From Pseudomonas mangiferae (lineage in GTDB: Bacteria > Pseudomonadota > Gammaproteobacteria > Pseudomonadales > Pseudomonadaceae): a stretch of 64,000 bases of DNA. Below are positions 1-10,030 of the stretch, in pieces. The notes under the pieces are model-generated. The model was given only the letters and a program-made list of their open reading frames with translations, had not been told where the DNA came from and made no database searches. The translations under genes were made by a program, and so were the position numbers. Location: contig NZ_VJOY01000006.1 of assembly GCF_007109405.1 (NCBI RefSeq), positions 62,001 to 126,000 of the forward strand, written 5' to 3'. Numbering within the stretch: the first letter of the stretch is position 1; each line of letters starts with the position of its first letter.

Positions 1-1367
1 TGCTGCTGGCGTTCCTTCAGCAGGCGTTCCACCAGGGCCCGGTTGCGTTGCGCCGGTTCCAGGTCGGGCTGGCGCTCCAGGGCGCTGTCGTAGGCGTCCA
101 GGGCGGCGTCCAGTTGGCCGGCCTTGGCCAGGGCATTGCCGCGGTTGTAGTGGGCCGCCGCGCTGTCCTCGCCGGCGAAGCGCTCGGCGGCGCCGGCGTA
201 ATCGCCGGCCTGGTAGAGGGCCAGGCCCTGCCACTGGCGGTCTTCGAAGCGGGCGGCCGCCTCCGCTGGCTGCTGCATCTGCAGCAGGCGCTGGCCCTGC
301 TGGTCCGGGCGCAGCCACAGGTCGGCCAGTTCGAAGGCCTCGCTCGGCTGGGGCAGGGCCAGCAGCAGCGGCAGGCAGAACAACCAGCCGCGGCGCCCGG
401 CGCAGGCGGCCAGCAGCAGCAACGGCAGCAACAGCCAATGGCCCTGGTCGGCCCAGGCCTGCAGGCGCACGATCGTCGTGTCCTGGCGCAGGCTCCCGGT
501 GTCTTCCAGCAGACCGAGGGTGCGCAGGTCGCGGTCGTCCAGGCGCGCGCTGGCGTAGTGCCCGCCGAGCTTGCCGGCGAAGCGCTTGAGGCCCTTGGCG
601 TCCAGCTTGGGCAGCAGGATGGCGCCGTGCGCGTCCTTGAGGAACCCGCCGTTTTCCTGGGCCACCGGGGCCCCCTGGGCGGTACCGATGCCCAGGATCG
701 ACAGGCGTGCGCCACGGTCGCCCAGGGCCGCGCGGATGGCGTGGCGCTCGTCGCTGTCCAGGCGCGAAGTGATCAGCAGCAACCGGCCTTGGCCCTGGGC
801 GCCCTGGTCCAGCAGCGCCAGGGCCCGCGCCACCGCCAGGTCAGCGCGGCGTCCCGGCTCCGGCATGATGGAGGGCTTGAGGGCTTCCAGCAGGTTGCGC
901 GCGGTCATCAGGTCGTCGGACAGCGGCACCAGGGTATGGGCGCTGCCGGCGTAGACCACCAGGGCGGTCTGGGCGTCGTGGCGCGCCTGGAGCAGGTCCA
1001 GCAGCTTGCGGCGCGCCTGCTCCAGGCGCGACGGCGGCGCGTCGGCGGCGAGCATCGCCGGGGTCAGCTCCAGCATCACCACCAGCGGGTCGGCGCGCTT
1101 GCCGGCGCTCTGTTCGATGCGTTGCCAGCTGGGCCCCAGCAGGGCCAGCAGCGCCAGCAGCCAGGCCAGCCCCAGAGCGATCCACGGCAGGCGGCCGCCC
1201 CGGGCGCGCTGGCCCTTGAGCAGCCAGGGCTGGAAGGCCGGCGGCAGCAGCTGTTGCCAGCGTCCGCTGCGGGCTTCCCGGTGCCAGAGGCGCCAGAGCA
1301 GCCAGCCCAGGGGCAGCAGCGCCAGCAGCCAGGCGGGGCGCAGCCAGTGGGGCCAGAGGTCGATCAC
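1..1367 (-). CDS. VWA- and TPR-containing membrane protein (BatB-like), 3' end outside window
   Basis: Last visible gene of the leftward MoxR operon; the frame is still open at base 1, so the C-terminus is missing. The GTG start at 1367 overlaps the upstream stop as GTGA. Two hydrophobic segments (about residues 11-28 and 61-80) precede a VWA-like domain, another membrane stretch follows, and a TPR unit (motif AAAHYNRGNALAKAG) lies near the window edge. The family is the BatB/BatC-type fusion found next to MoxR ATPases, thought to work at the cytoplasmic membrane in envelope stress or protein assembly. Oddity: the usual metal-site DxSxS of VWA domains reads ELTPA at residues 100-104, so this VWA domain probably does not bind a metal in the standard way. 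Confidence 0.85.
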   Translation of the reverse strand, partial: MIDLWPHWLRPAWLLALLPLGWLLWRLWHREARSGRWQQLLPPAFQPWLLKGQRARGGRLPWIALGLAWLLALLALLGPSWQRIEQSAGKRADPLVVMLELTPAMLAADAPPSRLEQARRKLLDLLQARHDAQTALVVYAGSAHTLVPLSDDLMTARNLLEALKPSIMPEPGRRADLAVARALALLDQGAQGQGRLLLITSRLDSDERHAIRAALGDRGARLSILGIGTAQGAPVAQENGGFLKDAHGAILLPKLDAKGLKRFAGKLGGHYASARLDDRDLRTLGLLEDTGSLRQDTTIVRLQAWADQGHWLLLPLLLLAACAGRRGWLFCLPLLLALPQPSEAFELADLWLRPDQQGQRLLQMQQPAEAAARFEDRQWQGLALYQAGDYAGAAERFAGEDSAAAHYNRGNALAKAGQLDAALDAYDSALERQPDLEPAQRNRALVERLLKERQQ

Positions 1368-2368
1368 GGGCGCCTCCGGGGCCAGCGGGCATGGGGCCAC
1401 AGCACCCGGGCGACGAAGGCCACGCTGAGCAGCAGCGCCAGGCCCAGGGGCCAGGGGTAGAGGGCCAGGGCCGGGCGCGCCCGGGTCGGCGACTGGGCCA
1501 CCGGCTCCAGGCGGTCGAGGGTGCTTTCGATGCGCCGCAGGTCCTCGCCGGTACGGGCGCGGAAATACTCGCCGCCGGTGCGCTCGGCGATGGCGGTCAG
1601 GGTCGGTTCGTCCAGGTCCAGGCCCGGGTTCATGCCGAGGAAACCGAGGCCACCGCCCTGATTGGGGTCGGCGCCGATGCCGATGGTGTAGACCTTCACC
1701 TGTTCGTCGGCGGCGAGGCGCGCGGCGGTCAGCGGTTCCACCTCGCCCCCGGTGTTGGCGCCGTCGGTGACCAGCACCAGCACGCGGCTGCTGGCGGGGC
1801 GCTGGCGCAGGCGTTTGACCCCCAGGCCGATGGCGTCGCCCAGTGCAGTGTTGGTGCCGGCGATGCCGATCAGCGCCTCGTCGAGCCAGGTATGCACGGT
1901 GGGCCGGTCGAAGGTTAGCGGCGCCTGCAGGTAGGCCTGGCTGCCGAACAGGATCAGGCCGATGCGATCCCCCTGGCGGCCGTCGATGAATTCGCCCATC
2001 AGCCGCTTGACCAGGGCCAGCCGGCTGACCTTGCGGCCGTCCAGGTCCATGTCGGCATATTCCATGGAGCCGGAGACGTCCACCGCCAGCAGCAGGTCGC
2101 GCCCGCTGGAAGGCAGGGGGAGCGGTTCGCCGACCCATTCGGGGCGCGCCGCGGCCACCAGCAGCAGCGCCCAGAGCAGGACGAAGCGCAGTTGCTGGCG
2201 CCAGGCGGGCAGGCGCAGCAGGGCGCGGCGCCCGGCCAGGGCCTCCAGCTCGGCGAGGAACGGGGTGTGCAGCGCCGCCTCGCCGCTGTCCGCCGCCGGC
2301 AGCAACCGGCGCAGCAGCCAGGGCAGCGGGGCGAGCAGGAAGACCCAGGGCCAGGCGAACTCAAACAT
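1364..2368 (-). CDS. VWA domain membrane protein (BatA-like)
   Basis: A 334-residue protein with an N-terminal hydrophobic stretch (residues 4-23), a second one around 60-74, a VWA domain from about 90 to 290 and a C-terminal membrane helix near 303-325. The metal-site signature DVSGS is intact at residues 97-101, in contrast to the next gene. It overlaps the DUF4381 gene by 8 bases and the BatB-like gene by 4, so the genes are almost certainly co-translated. BatA proteins are membrane-anchored partners of MoxR-type AAA+ ATPases; the exact substrate in Pseudomonas is not established. Assignment to the family is firm, the process is inferred. Confidence 0.9.
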   Translation of the reverse strand: MFEFAWPWVFLLAPLPWLLRRLLPAADSGEAALHTPFLAELEALAGRRALLRLPAWRQQLRFVLLWALLLVAAARPEWVGEPLPLPSSGRDLLLAVDVSGSMEYADMDLDGRKVSRLALVKRLMGEFIDGRQGDRIGLILFGSQAYLQAPLTFDRPTVHTWLDEALIGIAGTNTALGDAIGLGVKRLRQRPASSRVLVLVTDGANTGGEVEPLTAARLAADEQVKVYTIGIGADPNQGGGLGFLGMNPGLDLDEPTLTAIAERTGGEYFRARTGEDLRRIESTLDRLEPVAQSPTRARPALALYPWPLGLALLLSVAFVARVLWPHARWPRRRP

Positions 2369-2855
2369 GCTTGCGAATCCAGGTATCCACGGCCTGGTGG
2401 AGCCCGTCGATGGCCTTGTCGTCCAGGCGGCAGTGGGGGCGGTAGGCGCCTTCCACCAGGATCATCCAGCGGGTCAGCCCGGCCGCCGGGCAGCGGCTGT
2501 CGAGGAACGCCAGCCAGGCGCGCCCGCTGAGCACATGGCTGGCGTCGTCCGGGTAATGGGCCCGGCACAGGCGCTTGAGTAGGGCGTTCAGCTGCTGCAG
2601 CCAGTGTTGCGCCGGGGTGTCGTAGGGCTTGCCCAGGCGCGCCAGCTCGTCGAGGGCCGCCTGGCGCAGCGGGTCCAGGGCCGCTGACGCGTCCGCCATG
2701 GGGCGCCGGCGGCGCGGCAGGCGCCGGGCCAGGCGCCAGAGGCCCCAGAGCGCCAGGGGCAGCAGCACGGCTAGCAGCCACCAGCCGGGGGCTGGCGGCC
2801 ACCAGGGGATCGGCGCCGGCGGGAGCGGCGGCGCCAGCTGATCCAGGGGGTTCAT
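2361..2855 (-). CDS. DUF4381 membrane-anchored protein of MoxR operon
   Basis: A 164-residue protein: a proline-rich N-terminus (residues 1-22), one membrane helix (about 24-42), an Arg-rich stop-transfer segment (LARRLPRRRRP), then a helical domain that ends in a conserved-looking WILVEGAYRPH region. It sits between the DUF58 gene (ATGA overlap at 2852-2855) and the VWA gene. Genes of this size and layout in MoxR operons are classed as DUF4381; their role is unknown, but the position suggests a fixed subunit of a MoxR/DUF58/VWA membrane complex. Confidence 0.85.
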   Translation of the reverse strand: MNPLDQLAPPLPPAPIPWWPPAPGWWLLAVLLPLALWGLWRLARRLPRRRRPMADASAALDPLRQAALDELARLGKPYDTPAQHWLQQLNALLKRLCRAHYPDDASHVLSGRAWLAFLDSRCPAAGLTRWMILVEGAYRPHCRLDDKAIDGLHQAVDTWIRKHV

Positions 2856-3825
2856 CGACCGCCTCGCTGCTGCAGGTGGTCGCGCAACTGGTCCACCACG
2901 TCCCGCTCGGTGCCCAGGGGCATCAGCAGCACTCCCAGTTTCTGCGACAGCCGCTGCCAGCGGGCGACCCGGCCCTCGGCCTGGCGCTGGTAGGCCTGGC
3001 GCAGGTCGCTGTCGTGGGTGTCCAGCTCCAGCTGGGCGCCGCGTTCGGCGAAACGCAGCAGGCCGGCGGCGGGCAGCGCCCGGTCGAGGGGGTCGGAGAG
3101 GGGCAGCAGGATCAGGTCGGTGTGCCGGGCCAGCAACCCCAACTGCTGCTCGGCGGTGTCGCTGAGGGCGCGCTCGTCGCAGAGCACCACCACCAGGCTG
3201 CCGGGGCGCAGCACTTCGCGGGCGCGCCGCAGGGCCAGGCTGAAGCCGTCGCGGTCGGGCGTTCGCTCCACGTGCAGGCCCTGGTTCACCCGCGCCAGGC
3301 GGCCCAGCAGTTGCAGCAGGCTCTGCTTGCTGCGGCGCGGCTTGATCTCGTAGTGCTCGGCGTCGCCGAACACCAGGCCGCCAATGCGATCGTTGTGGCC
3401 CAGGGCGGCCCAGCCGAACAGGCTGGCGGCGCGGGCGGCGAGCACTGACTTGAAGGCCTGGCCGCTGCCGAAGAACAGCCGCCGGCTCTGCTCCACCAGG
3501 ATGAACACCGGGCGCTCCCGCTCCTCGTGGAACAGCTTGGTATGGGGTTCTTGGGATCGGGCGGTGACGCGCCAGTCGATGGTCCGCACGTCGTCGCCGG
3601 CCTGGTACACCCGCACCTGGTCGAAGTCCACGCCGCGCCCGCGCAGGCGCGAATGGTGCACCCCCACCAGCGGGCTGCGCCGCGACGGCGTGGAGAACAG
3701 CTGCACTTCCCGGGCCCGGTGGCGAATGTCGATCAGTTCGGCGAGGCTGGTGTGCACCCCCGGCACCGCTCCGGCCACGCCGCCTTCGGCGGCGGCCGGG
3801 GGCGCCTCGGCGGTGGGTCGGGCGA

Positions 3826-3829
<4 letters not shown>
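2852..3829 (-). CDS. DUF58 domain-containing protein
   Basis: A 325-residue soluble protein with the DUF58 core: a segment containing VYQAGDDVRTIDWRVTAR near residues 70-95, followed by KLFHEERERPVFILVEQS. DUF58 proteins carry a degenerate VWA-like fold and nearly always accompany a MoxR ATPase. The GTG start overlaps the moxR stop (GTGA at 3826-3829), a translational-coupling arrangement that recurs along this operon. The mechanism is unknown; a scaffold or substrate-recognition role with MoxR is the usual inference. Confidence 0.9.
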
Positions 3830-4785
<956 letters not shown>

Positions 4786-4915
4786 GGGGCATTCCGCAAA
4801 AGGGTGGGGGCGCAGGATGCGGGCCCCCATCGAGGGCCCACACTTTAATCCATCGGCAGGTCCCCGCCCAACCGAGACGTCCGCCGGGCGTTTGCGGCGC
4901 CCGGACGGCGACGCA

Positions 4916-5839
4916 TCAGACCTGGCGCCAGCGTTCCAGGTAGCGGCGGTGCTCGCGCTGGGCGCTGTCGGCGTCCCGTGCCCGCAGGCGCAGTCTCTCC
5001 CCCGGCACGCACTGGGCCAGGCGCGCCTGGGCCAGGAGGGTGAGGGCGCCGAGGCGAGGGTAGCCGCCGATGGTCTGGCGGTCGTTGAGCAGGACGAACG
5101 GCTGACCGTCCGGCGGGACCTGCACCGCCCCCGGCGGGATGCCCTCGGACACCAGGCCTTCGCCCCGGTAATCCAGCACCGGGCCCTGCAAGCGCACGCC
5201 CATGCGGTCGCCGCGGGTGTCCAGGGTCCAGTCGGCGTTGAAGGCGTCGAACAGGCTCCGGCTATCGAACCCGCCGATCTGCGCGCCCACCACCAGGTCT
5301 AGCCGGGCCGGGGCGGCGAGGTCGGGGCGCAAGGCAGCGGGCATCTCCCGGGCGACCGGCGCGGCGCCCCGCCAGTCCAGGGTATCGCCGGCCTGCAGCG
5401 GCCGGCCGCCCCCGGCCAGCCCGCCCAGGCCTTCGCGGACTACGGTGGCGCAGCTGCCCAGGACCGCGGGCGCGAGGAAACCGCCCGGGGCCGCCAGGTA
5501 GGTGCGGGCCCCCAGGCGCGGACCGATGAAGTCCAGCACCTGGCCCCGGCGCACGGCGAAATGACGCCAGGGCGCCAGGGGCTGGTCGTCCAGGCGCGCC
5601 TGCAGGTCGGCGCCGGCCAGGGCCAGGCAGGCATCCCGCTGGCAGACCAGGCGCAGCCCGCCCAGGGCGACCTCCACCACTGGCGCCCCCAGGGGGTTGC
5701 CCAGCAGCCAGTTGGCCCAGCCCATGGCCACCCAGTCGAGGGCGCCGCCCTGGGTCACCCCCAGGTGGCGCACGCCGAAGCGGCCGGCGTCCTGCAGCTG
5801 GCACAGCGGGGTGGCGCGTTCCACCACGAGGCCGCTCAT
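4916..5839 (-). CDS. pxpC: 5-oxoprolinase subunit PxpC (biotin-dependent carboxyltransferase-like)
   Basis: A 307-residue protein of the allophanate-hydrolase-subunit-2 type (KipA/PxpC), recognisable from the opening LCQLQDAGRFGVRHLGVTQG and the late VPPDGQPFVLLNDRQTIGGY block. With PxpA and PxpB it forms the ATP-dependent enzyme that opens 5-oxo-L-proline to glutamate. Last gene of the operon; its ATG overlaps the pxpB stop (ATGA at 5836-5839). Older annotations call such genes urea amidolyase related; the complete pxpA-pxpB-pxpC order here supports 5-oxoprolinase. Confidence 0.9.
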   Translation of the reverse strand: MSGLVVERATPLCQLQDAGRFGVRHLGVTQGGALDWVAMGWANWLLGNPLGAPVVEVALGGLRLVCQRDACLALAGADLQARLDDQPLAPWRHFAVRRGQVLDFIGPRLGARTYLAAPGGFLAPAVLGSCATVVREGLGGLAGGGRPLQAGDTLDWRGAAPVAREMPAALRPDLAAPARLDLVVGAQIGGFDSRSLFDAFNADWTLDTRGDRMGVRLQGPVLDYRGEGLVSEGIPPGAVQVPPDGQPFVLLNDRQTIGGYPRLGALTLLAQARLAQCVPGERLRLRARDADSAQREHRRYLERWRQV

Positions 5840-6552
5840 GCCGCGGCGCGTCCGGTGGGCGCCAGGGGCGTGTCGTCGCCCCCCAGGCGCAGGAAGGTGG
5901 CGTGGTCGATGGCCTCGAAGCGCACCCGGTCGCCGGGGCGCAGCAGGCTGTAGCCGTCCCGCTGGCGGTCGAACAGCCGCGCCGGGGTGCGGCCGATCAG
6001 GTTCCAGCCGCCCGGCGAGACCAGCGGGTAGGCCGCGGTCTGCCGCTCGGCGATGCCGACGCTGCCGGCCGCCACCCGTTGCCGCGGGGTGTCCAGGCGC
6101 GGCGCCGCCAGGCGCGGGTCCACCAGGCCCATGAAGGCGAACCCGGGGGCGAAGCCCAGGGCGAACACCCGGTAGTCCCGTTCGCTGTGCAGGCGGATGA
6201 CGTCGGCCGGTTCGAGCCCGCCGCGCTCGGCCAGCCGTGTCAGCTCCGGACCGACCCGCGGGTCGTACCAGACCGGTAGGGTGTGCCGGGCGCCGCCGTC
6301 GTCCTCCGGCACGCGCAGCCCGTCCAGGGCCGCGGCCAGGCGCCGGCGTGCCTCGGCCAGGTCCAGGCGGGTGACGTCGTAGTGCAGCATCAGGGTGGTG
6401 TAGGACGGCACCAGGTCCAGCAGCGCCGCGCCGAAGGCCTCGACGATGCGCTGCCGGGCCGCCAGCAGCCAGGGCAGGTTGTCCTCCTCGATGCGGTCGA
6501 ACAGGCGCAGCATCAGCGCGTCCATGGCTACCACCTCGATGCGCGGGTTCAT
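5836..6552 (-). CDS. pxpB: 5-oxoprolinase subunit PxpB
   Basis: A 238-residue protein of the allophanate-hydrolase-subunit-1 type (KipI/PxpB). Diagnostic segments are [10 protein letters not shown] near residue 130 and [13 protein letters not shown] near 175. PxpB pairs with PxpC in the 5-oxoprolinase complex. It is flanked by 4-base overlaps on both sides (pxpA stop and pxpC start), implying strict co-translation. The length is slightly above the usual 220 or so because of an N-terminal extension of roughly a dozen residues before the conserved [11 protein letters not shown] segment; a shorter start at an internal Met is possible. Confidence 0.9.
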   Translation of the reverse strand: MNPRIEVVAMDALMLRLFDRIEEDNLPWLLAARQRIVEAFGAALLDLVPSYTTLMLHYDVTRLDLAEARRRLAAALDGLRVPEDDGGARHTLPVWYDPRVGPELTRLAERGGLEPADVIRLHSERDYRVFALGFAPGFAFMGLVDPRLAAPRLDTPRQRVAAGSVGIAERQTAAYPLVSPGGWNLIGRTPARLFDRQRDGYSLLRPGDRVRFEAIDHATFLRLGGDDTPLAPTGRAAA

Positions 6553-7301
6553 GGCTGCGCCTCGGCTTCGAGGGCCTCGCGGATGCGCTTCACCGCCGCC
6601 ACCGAGGCGGCGTTGTCGCCGTGTACGCAGAGGGTGTCGCAGTCCAGCAGCAGGTCGCTGCCGTCGGCGGCGCGCAGCGGCGTGCGGCGGGCGAAGGCCA
6701 GGGCCTGGGCGACCACCGTGTCGCTGTCGTGGTGCACCGCGCCGGGCTGGCTGCGGGGCAGCAGGAAGCCATGGGCGTCGTAGCCGCGGTCGGCGAACGC
6801 CTCGAACAGCAGCGGCAGGCCGTATTCGGCGGCCAGGGCCAGGGCCGGGCCGTTGTCCCGGGTGCTCATGAGCATCAGCGGCAGGCCGGCGTCGTAGCGC
6901 GCCACCGCCTGCATCACCCCGCGCAGGGTGGCCGGGTCGCGCATCATGTCGGTGTACAGCGCGCCGTGAGGCTTCACGTAGCCGACCCGCAGGCCCTCGG
7001 CGCGGCAGACGCCGTCCAGGGCGCCGATCTGGTAGAGCAGCAGGTCCTCCACTTCCTGAGGCGTGCAGGCCATGGAGCGGCGGCCGAAGCCCACCAGGTC
7101 GGGGTAGGCGGGGTGGGCGCCGACCCGCACCCCGTGGCGCGCCGCCAGGGCGACGGTGCGGCGCATGGTGCCGGGGTCGGAGGCGTGGAAGCCGCAGGCG
7201 ACGTTGGCGCAGTCGATGAAGGGCATGACCTCGGCGTCCAGGCCCAGGGTCCAGGCGCCGAAGCTTTCGCCGATGTCGCAGTTGAGCAGCAGAGCGGTCA
7301 A
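6549..7301 (-). CDS. pxpA: 5-oxoprolinase subunit PxpA (LamB/YcsF family)
   Basis: A 250-residue LamB/YcsF protein, clear from the N-terminal [11 protein letters not shown] and [15 protein letters not shown] blocks and the YVKPHGALY motif near residue 108. It is the hydrolase-like subunit that, with PxpBC and ATP, converts 5-oxoproline to glutamate in the cytoplasm. It follows the MFS transporter gene by 37 bases and overlaps pxpB. The pathway delivers glutamate, and the NAD-glutamate dehydrogenase gene lies only 2.7 kb away, though on the other strand. Confidence 0.93.
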   Translation of the reverse strand: MTALLLNCDIGESFGAWTLGLDAEVMPFIDCANVACGFHASDPGTMRRTVALAARHGVRVGAHPAYPDLVGFGRRSMACTPQEVEDLLLYQIGALDGVCRAEGLRVGYVKPHGALYTDMMRDPATLRGVMQAVARYDAGLPLMLMSTRDNGPALALAAEYGLPLLFEAFADRGYDAHGFLLPRSQPGAVHHDSDTVVAQALAFARRTPLRAADGSDLLLDCDTLCVHGDNAASVAAVKRIREALEAEAQP

Positions 7302-7338
7302 GGAAACGTCCTCGTGAACGGTGGCAAGGGCGGCTCGG

Positions 7339-8631
7339 TCAGTCGTGTTCCAGGTCCTTGCCGCGGGTTTCCGGCAGGCTCAGGGCCGCCAGTATCACCA
7401 CGGCGTAGGCGCCGGCGGAGAATACGCCGATCCCGATGCCCAGGGGCATGCTCTGGCTCAAGTGGCCGATCAGCAGCGGGAACAGCGCCGCCACCGAGCG
7501 CCCGGCGTTGTAGCAGAAGCCCTGGCCAGACCCGCGCAGGCGGGTGGGGAACAGCTCGGTGAGAAAGGCGCCCATGCCGGAGAAGATGCCCGAGGCGAAG
7601 AAGCCCAGGGGGAAGCCGAGCCAGAGCATCAGGCCGTTGTGGATGGGCAACTGGGTGTAGCCCAGCACGATCAGCAGCGAGCCGGCCGCGAACAGGATGA
7701 AGTTCTTCCTGCGCCCCAGGGCATCGGTGAGCAGGGCGCTGATGACGTAGCCCACGTAGGAGCCGACGATGACCATCGCCAGGTAGCCGCCGGTGCCCAG
7801 CACGCTCAGGCCGCGCTCGGTCTTCAGGAAGGTGGGCAGCCAGGTGGTGATGGCGTAGTAGCCGCCCAGGGCGCCGGTGGTCAGCAGCGAGGCGCGCAGG
7901 GTGGTGCTTAGCAGCCGCGGGGCGAAGATCTCGCAGAACGCCAGCCAGGATTCGCGGCGTTCGTCGCGGCGGCGGTGGACCTGCTGGAAGCTGTCCGACT
8001 CCTTCACCAGGCGCCGCACGAACAGCACGAACAGCGCCGGCAGCAGCCCCAGCAGGAACAGCGCGCGCCAGGCCAGCTCCGCCGGCAGCCAGGTGAACAG
8101 CAGGGCGTAGAGCAGCGCCGTGAGCCCCCAGCCCAGAGCCCAGCCGGACTGCACCATGCCCACCGCCTTGCCGCGGTCCTGGGCGCGGATCACTTCGCCG
8201 ATCAGCACCGCGCCGGCGGTCCACTCGCCGCCGAACCCGAAGCCCATCAGGGTGCGCGCCAGCAGCAACTGGTCGAAGTCCCGGGCCAGCCCGCAGAGGA
8301 AGGTGAACACCGCGAACCAGAGCACCGTGAGTTGCAGGGTGCGGACCCGGCCGATACGGTCGGCGAGGATGCCGGCGATCCAGCCGCCGGCGGCGGAGGC
8401 CAGCAGGGTGCAGGTGCCGATCAACCCGGCCTCGCCGGTGCTCAGGCCCCAGGTGGCGATCAGCGTGGGGATCACGAAGCTGAGCATCTGCGTGTCCATG
8501 CCATCCAGGCCATAGCCGATTTTGCAGCTCCAGAAAGTGCGCCGTTCGTTGGCGCTGATTTCGTGGTACCAGGCGAAGGGGCCGCGACGGGCGGGTTGGC
8601 CGTGCGTGTCCTGGGTCAGGCTCTTTTCCAT
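7339..8631 (-). CDS. MFS transporter, probable 5-oxoproline/organic acid uptake
   Basis: A 430-residue, 12-helix major facilitator protein. The loop 2-3 signature appears as ADRIGRVR and its second-half equivalent as TDALGRRK; the N-terminus resembles the aromatic acid/sialate H+ symporter branch (segment [15 protein letters not shown]). I use the ATG at 8631 (MEKSLTQ), preceded by AGGAA 9 bases upstream; the longer in-frame start at 8772 would add 47 low-complexity residues with no membrane character. First gene of the MFS-pxpABC operon, so the cargo is inferred to be 5-oxoproline or a close analogue. The substrate is not shown by sequence. Confidence 0.85.
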   Translation of the reverse strand: MEKSLTQDTHGQPARRGPFAWYHEISANERRTFWSCKIGYGLDGMDTQMLSFVIPTLIATWGLSTGEAGLIGTCTLLASAAGGWIAGILADRIGRVRTLQLTVLWFAVFTFLCGLARDFDQLLLARTLMGFGFGGEWTAGAVLIGEVIRAQDRGKAVGMVQSGWALGWGLTALLYALLFTWLPAELAWRALFLLGLLPALFVLFVRRLVKESDSFQQVHRRRDERRESWLAFCEIFAPRLLSTTLRASLLTTGALGGYYAITTWLPTFLKTERGLSVLGTGGYLAMVIVGSYVGYVISALLTDALGRRKNFILFAAGSLLIVLGYTQLPIHNGLMLWLGFPLGFFASGIFSGMGAFLTELFPTRLRGSGQGFCYNAGRSVAALFPLLIGHLSQSMPLGIGIGVFSAGAYAVVILAALSLPETRGKDLEHD

Positions 8632-8791
8632 GACGGAGGGTTCCTGGGGCAGCGGGCGAAGAAGGCGAGCCGGCCTCGTTGTGGTATTGGAAAGGCGCGG
8701 TCGTGAGGAGCGGGCGCGGCGCGGCCGCGCACCTGGGGCGAATCTTTCCGCCGGCGGGCGCGGGACGTCCAACGGAAAAAACCGGCCGCGC

Positions 8792-8812
8792 CAGATAAGA
8801 AATTCTGATCTG
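8792..8812. promoter_or_regulatory. LysR-type dyad between MFS-pxpABC operon and LysR gene
   Basis: A 21-base near-perfect inverted repeat: arms CAGATAAGA and TCTGATCTG around AAT, with 8 of 9 pairs matching. It contains AT-N11-AT, the classic LysR regulator T-N11-A layout. It lies in a locally AT-rich patch of the divergent 251-base spacer, 71 bases before the LysR start and 161 bases before the MFS start. The geometry fits auto-repression plus activation of the operon, which is an inference. Confidence 0.6.
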
Positions 8813-8882
8813 CCCGCGGGCCGGGGTTTCGGGTGACAATCCGGGCTCGGCGCGGGCGGCGCGCCGCCGCCGGAGCGCGTCG

Positions 8883-9815
8883 ATGAACCTGAGATTCCTG
8901 GAAACCTTCGTCTGGGTCGCGCGGCTCAAGAGCTTTCGTCTGACCGCGGAGAAGCTCTTCACCACCCAGGCCTCCGTCTCCAGCCGTATCGCCGCCCTGG
9001 AGAGCGAACTCGATGTGCGCCTGTTCATTCGCGACAGCAAGGGCGTGTCCCTGACCCCCGCCGGGCTCACGGTGCTCGACCACGCCGAGCGGATGCTGGA
9101 GGTGCAGCGGGCGCTGCGCCAGTCCCTGGACGACGACGCCCGGCTGCAGCAGGGCTACCTGCGCCTGGGTGCCATGGACACCGTCATCCACACCTGGCTG
9201 AGCCCACTGGTGGCGCGGTTGATGGAACGCTACCCGGCGGTGGAGATCGAGCTGACCGCCGACACCGCGCGCAACCTCTGCGACCTATTGCAGAAGGGCT
9301 ACCTGGACGTGGTGTTCCAGACCGATTTCATCCGCCACGAGACGGTGCGCAACCTGAGCCTGGCGCGCTACCCGATGCGCTGGATCGCCGCCCGCGGGTC
9401 CCTCTACGACCGCGACTACGCTTCCCTGGAAGACCTGGCGAAGGAGCGCATCATCACCTTCTCCAAGCAGTCGCGCCCGCACCAGGACGTGCTCAACCTG
9501 CTGCACGCCCACGGCATCGCCGCGCCCCGGGTGAACTGCGTGAATTCGGCCTCCGCCATCACCCGCCTGGTCCAGGACGGGTTTGGCATCGGCGCGCTGC
9601 CCCCAGCGCTGGTCGCCCGGGCGCTGGCCAGCGGCGAGCTGGTGCTGCTGGGTCTGGACAGCGGCCTGCCGCCCCTGGAGGCGGTAGCCTCGTGGCGCAC
9701 CGGGGTCGGCCTGGAACTGGTGGAGCGGGTGGTGGAGATCGCCCGCGCAGTGGTGGCCGAGCAGGCCGGCGAGGCGGGCGCCGGCTACCTGCTGCCGGCC
9801 GACGAGCCCGCTTAG
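8883..9815 (+). CDS. LysR-family transcriptional regulator
   Basis: A 310-residue regulator: winged helix-turn-helix in residues 1-60 (FLETFVWVARLKSFRLTAEK, then TTQASVSSRIAALE) and an effector-binding domain from about 90. GGAG stands 7 bases before the ATG. It is transcribed away from the MFS-pxpABC operon and shares with it a spacer that carries a LysR-type dyad, so it most likely controls 5-oxoproline use. The ligand is unknown. The C-terminal 20 residues are Ala/Gly-rich and probably unstructured. Confidence 0.92.
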   Translation: MNLRFLETFVWVARLKSFRLTAEKLFTTQASVSSRIAALESELDVRLFIRDSKGVSLTPAGLTVLDHAERMLEVQRALRQSLDDDARLQQGYLRLGAMDTVIHTWLSPLVARLMERYPAVEIELTADTARNLCDLLQKGYLDVVFQTDFIRHETVRNLSLARYPMRWIAARGSLYDRDYASLEDLAKERIITFSKQSRPHQDVLNLLHAHGIAAPRVNCVNSASAITRLVQDGFGIGALPPALVARALASGELVLLGLDSGLPPLEAVASWRTGVGLELVERVVEIARAVVAEQAGEAGAGYLLPADEPA

Positions 9816-10030
9816 GCCGACCCGCCCGCCGCCGGTGAAAGAATATGTCGCGGCGTGGTAAGCACGTCGCCCGGCTCCCTCGCTAAGCTCTCCCGGGTGA
9901 CCGGCCGGTCTGCCCGTTCCTTCCCCGCGCCGGTCGCCGGTTTCTGCAAGGTGAACCGCGGCCCCGATCCAGAGTCCTTCTCTCCACAAGCGCAAGACGC
10001 TTACGACAACAGCCCAAGCGGAGCATACAC

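Noticed and set aside
1-1460. Long + strand frame across the left end (470 codons).
   Set aside because: Gln, Gly and Ala-rich shadow of the minus-strand VWA/TPR gene, which has clear domains and a coupled start.
9899-9910. GACCGGCCGGTC palindrome upstream of gdhB as an operator.
   Set aside because: A 12-base GC-only palindrome is likely by chance at this GC content and no repeat of it is present.
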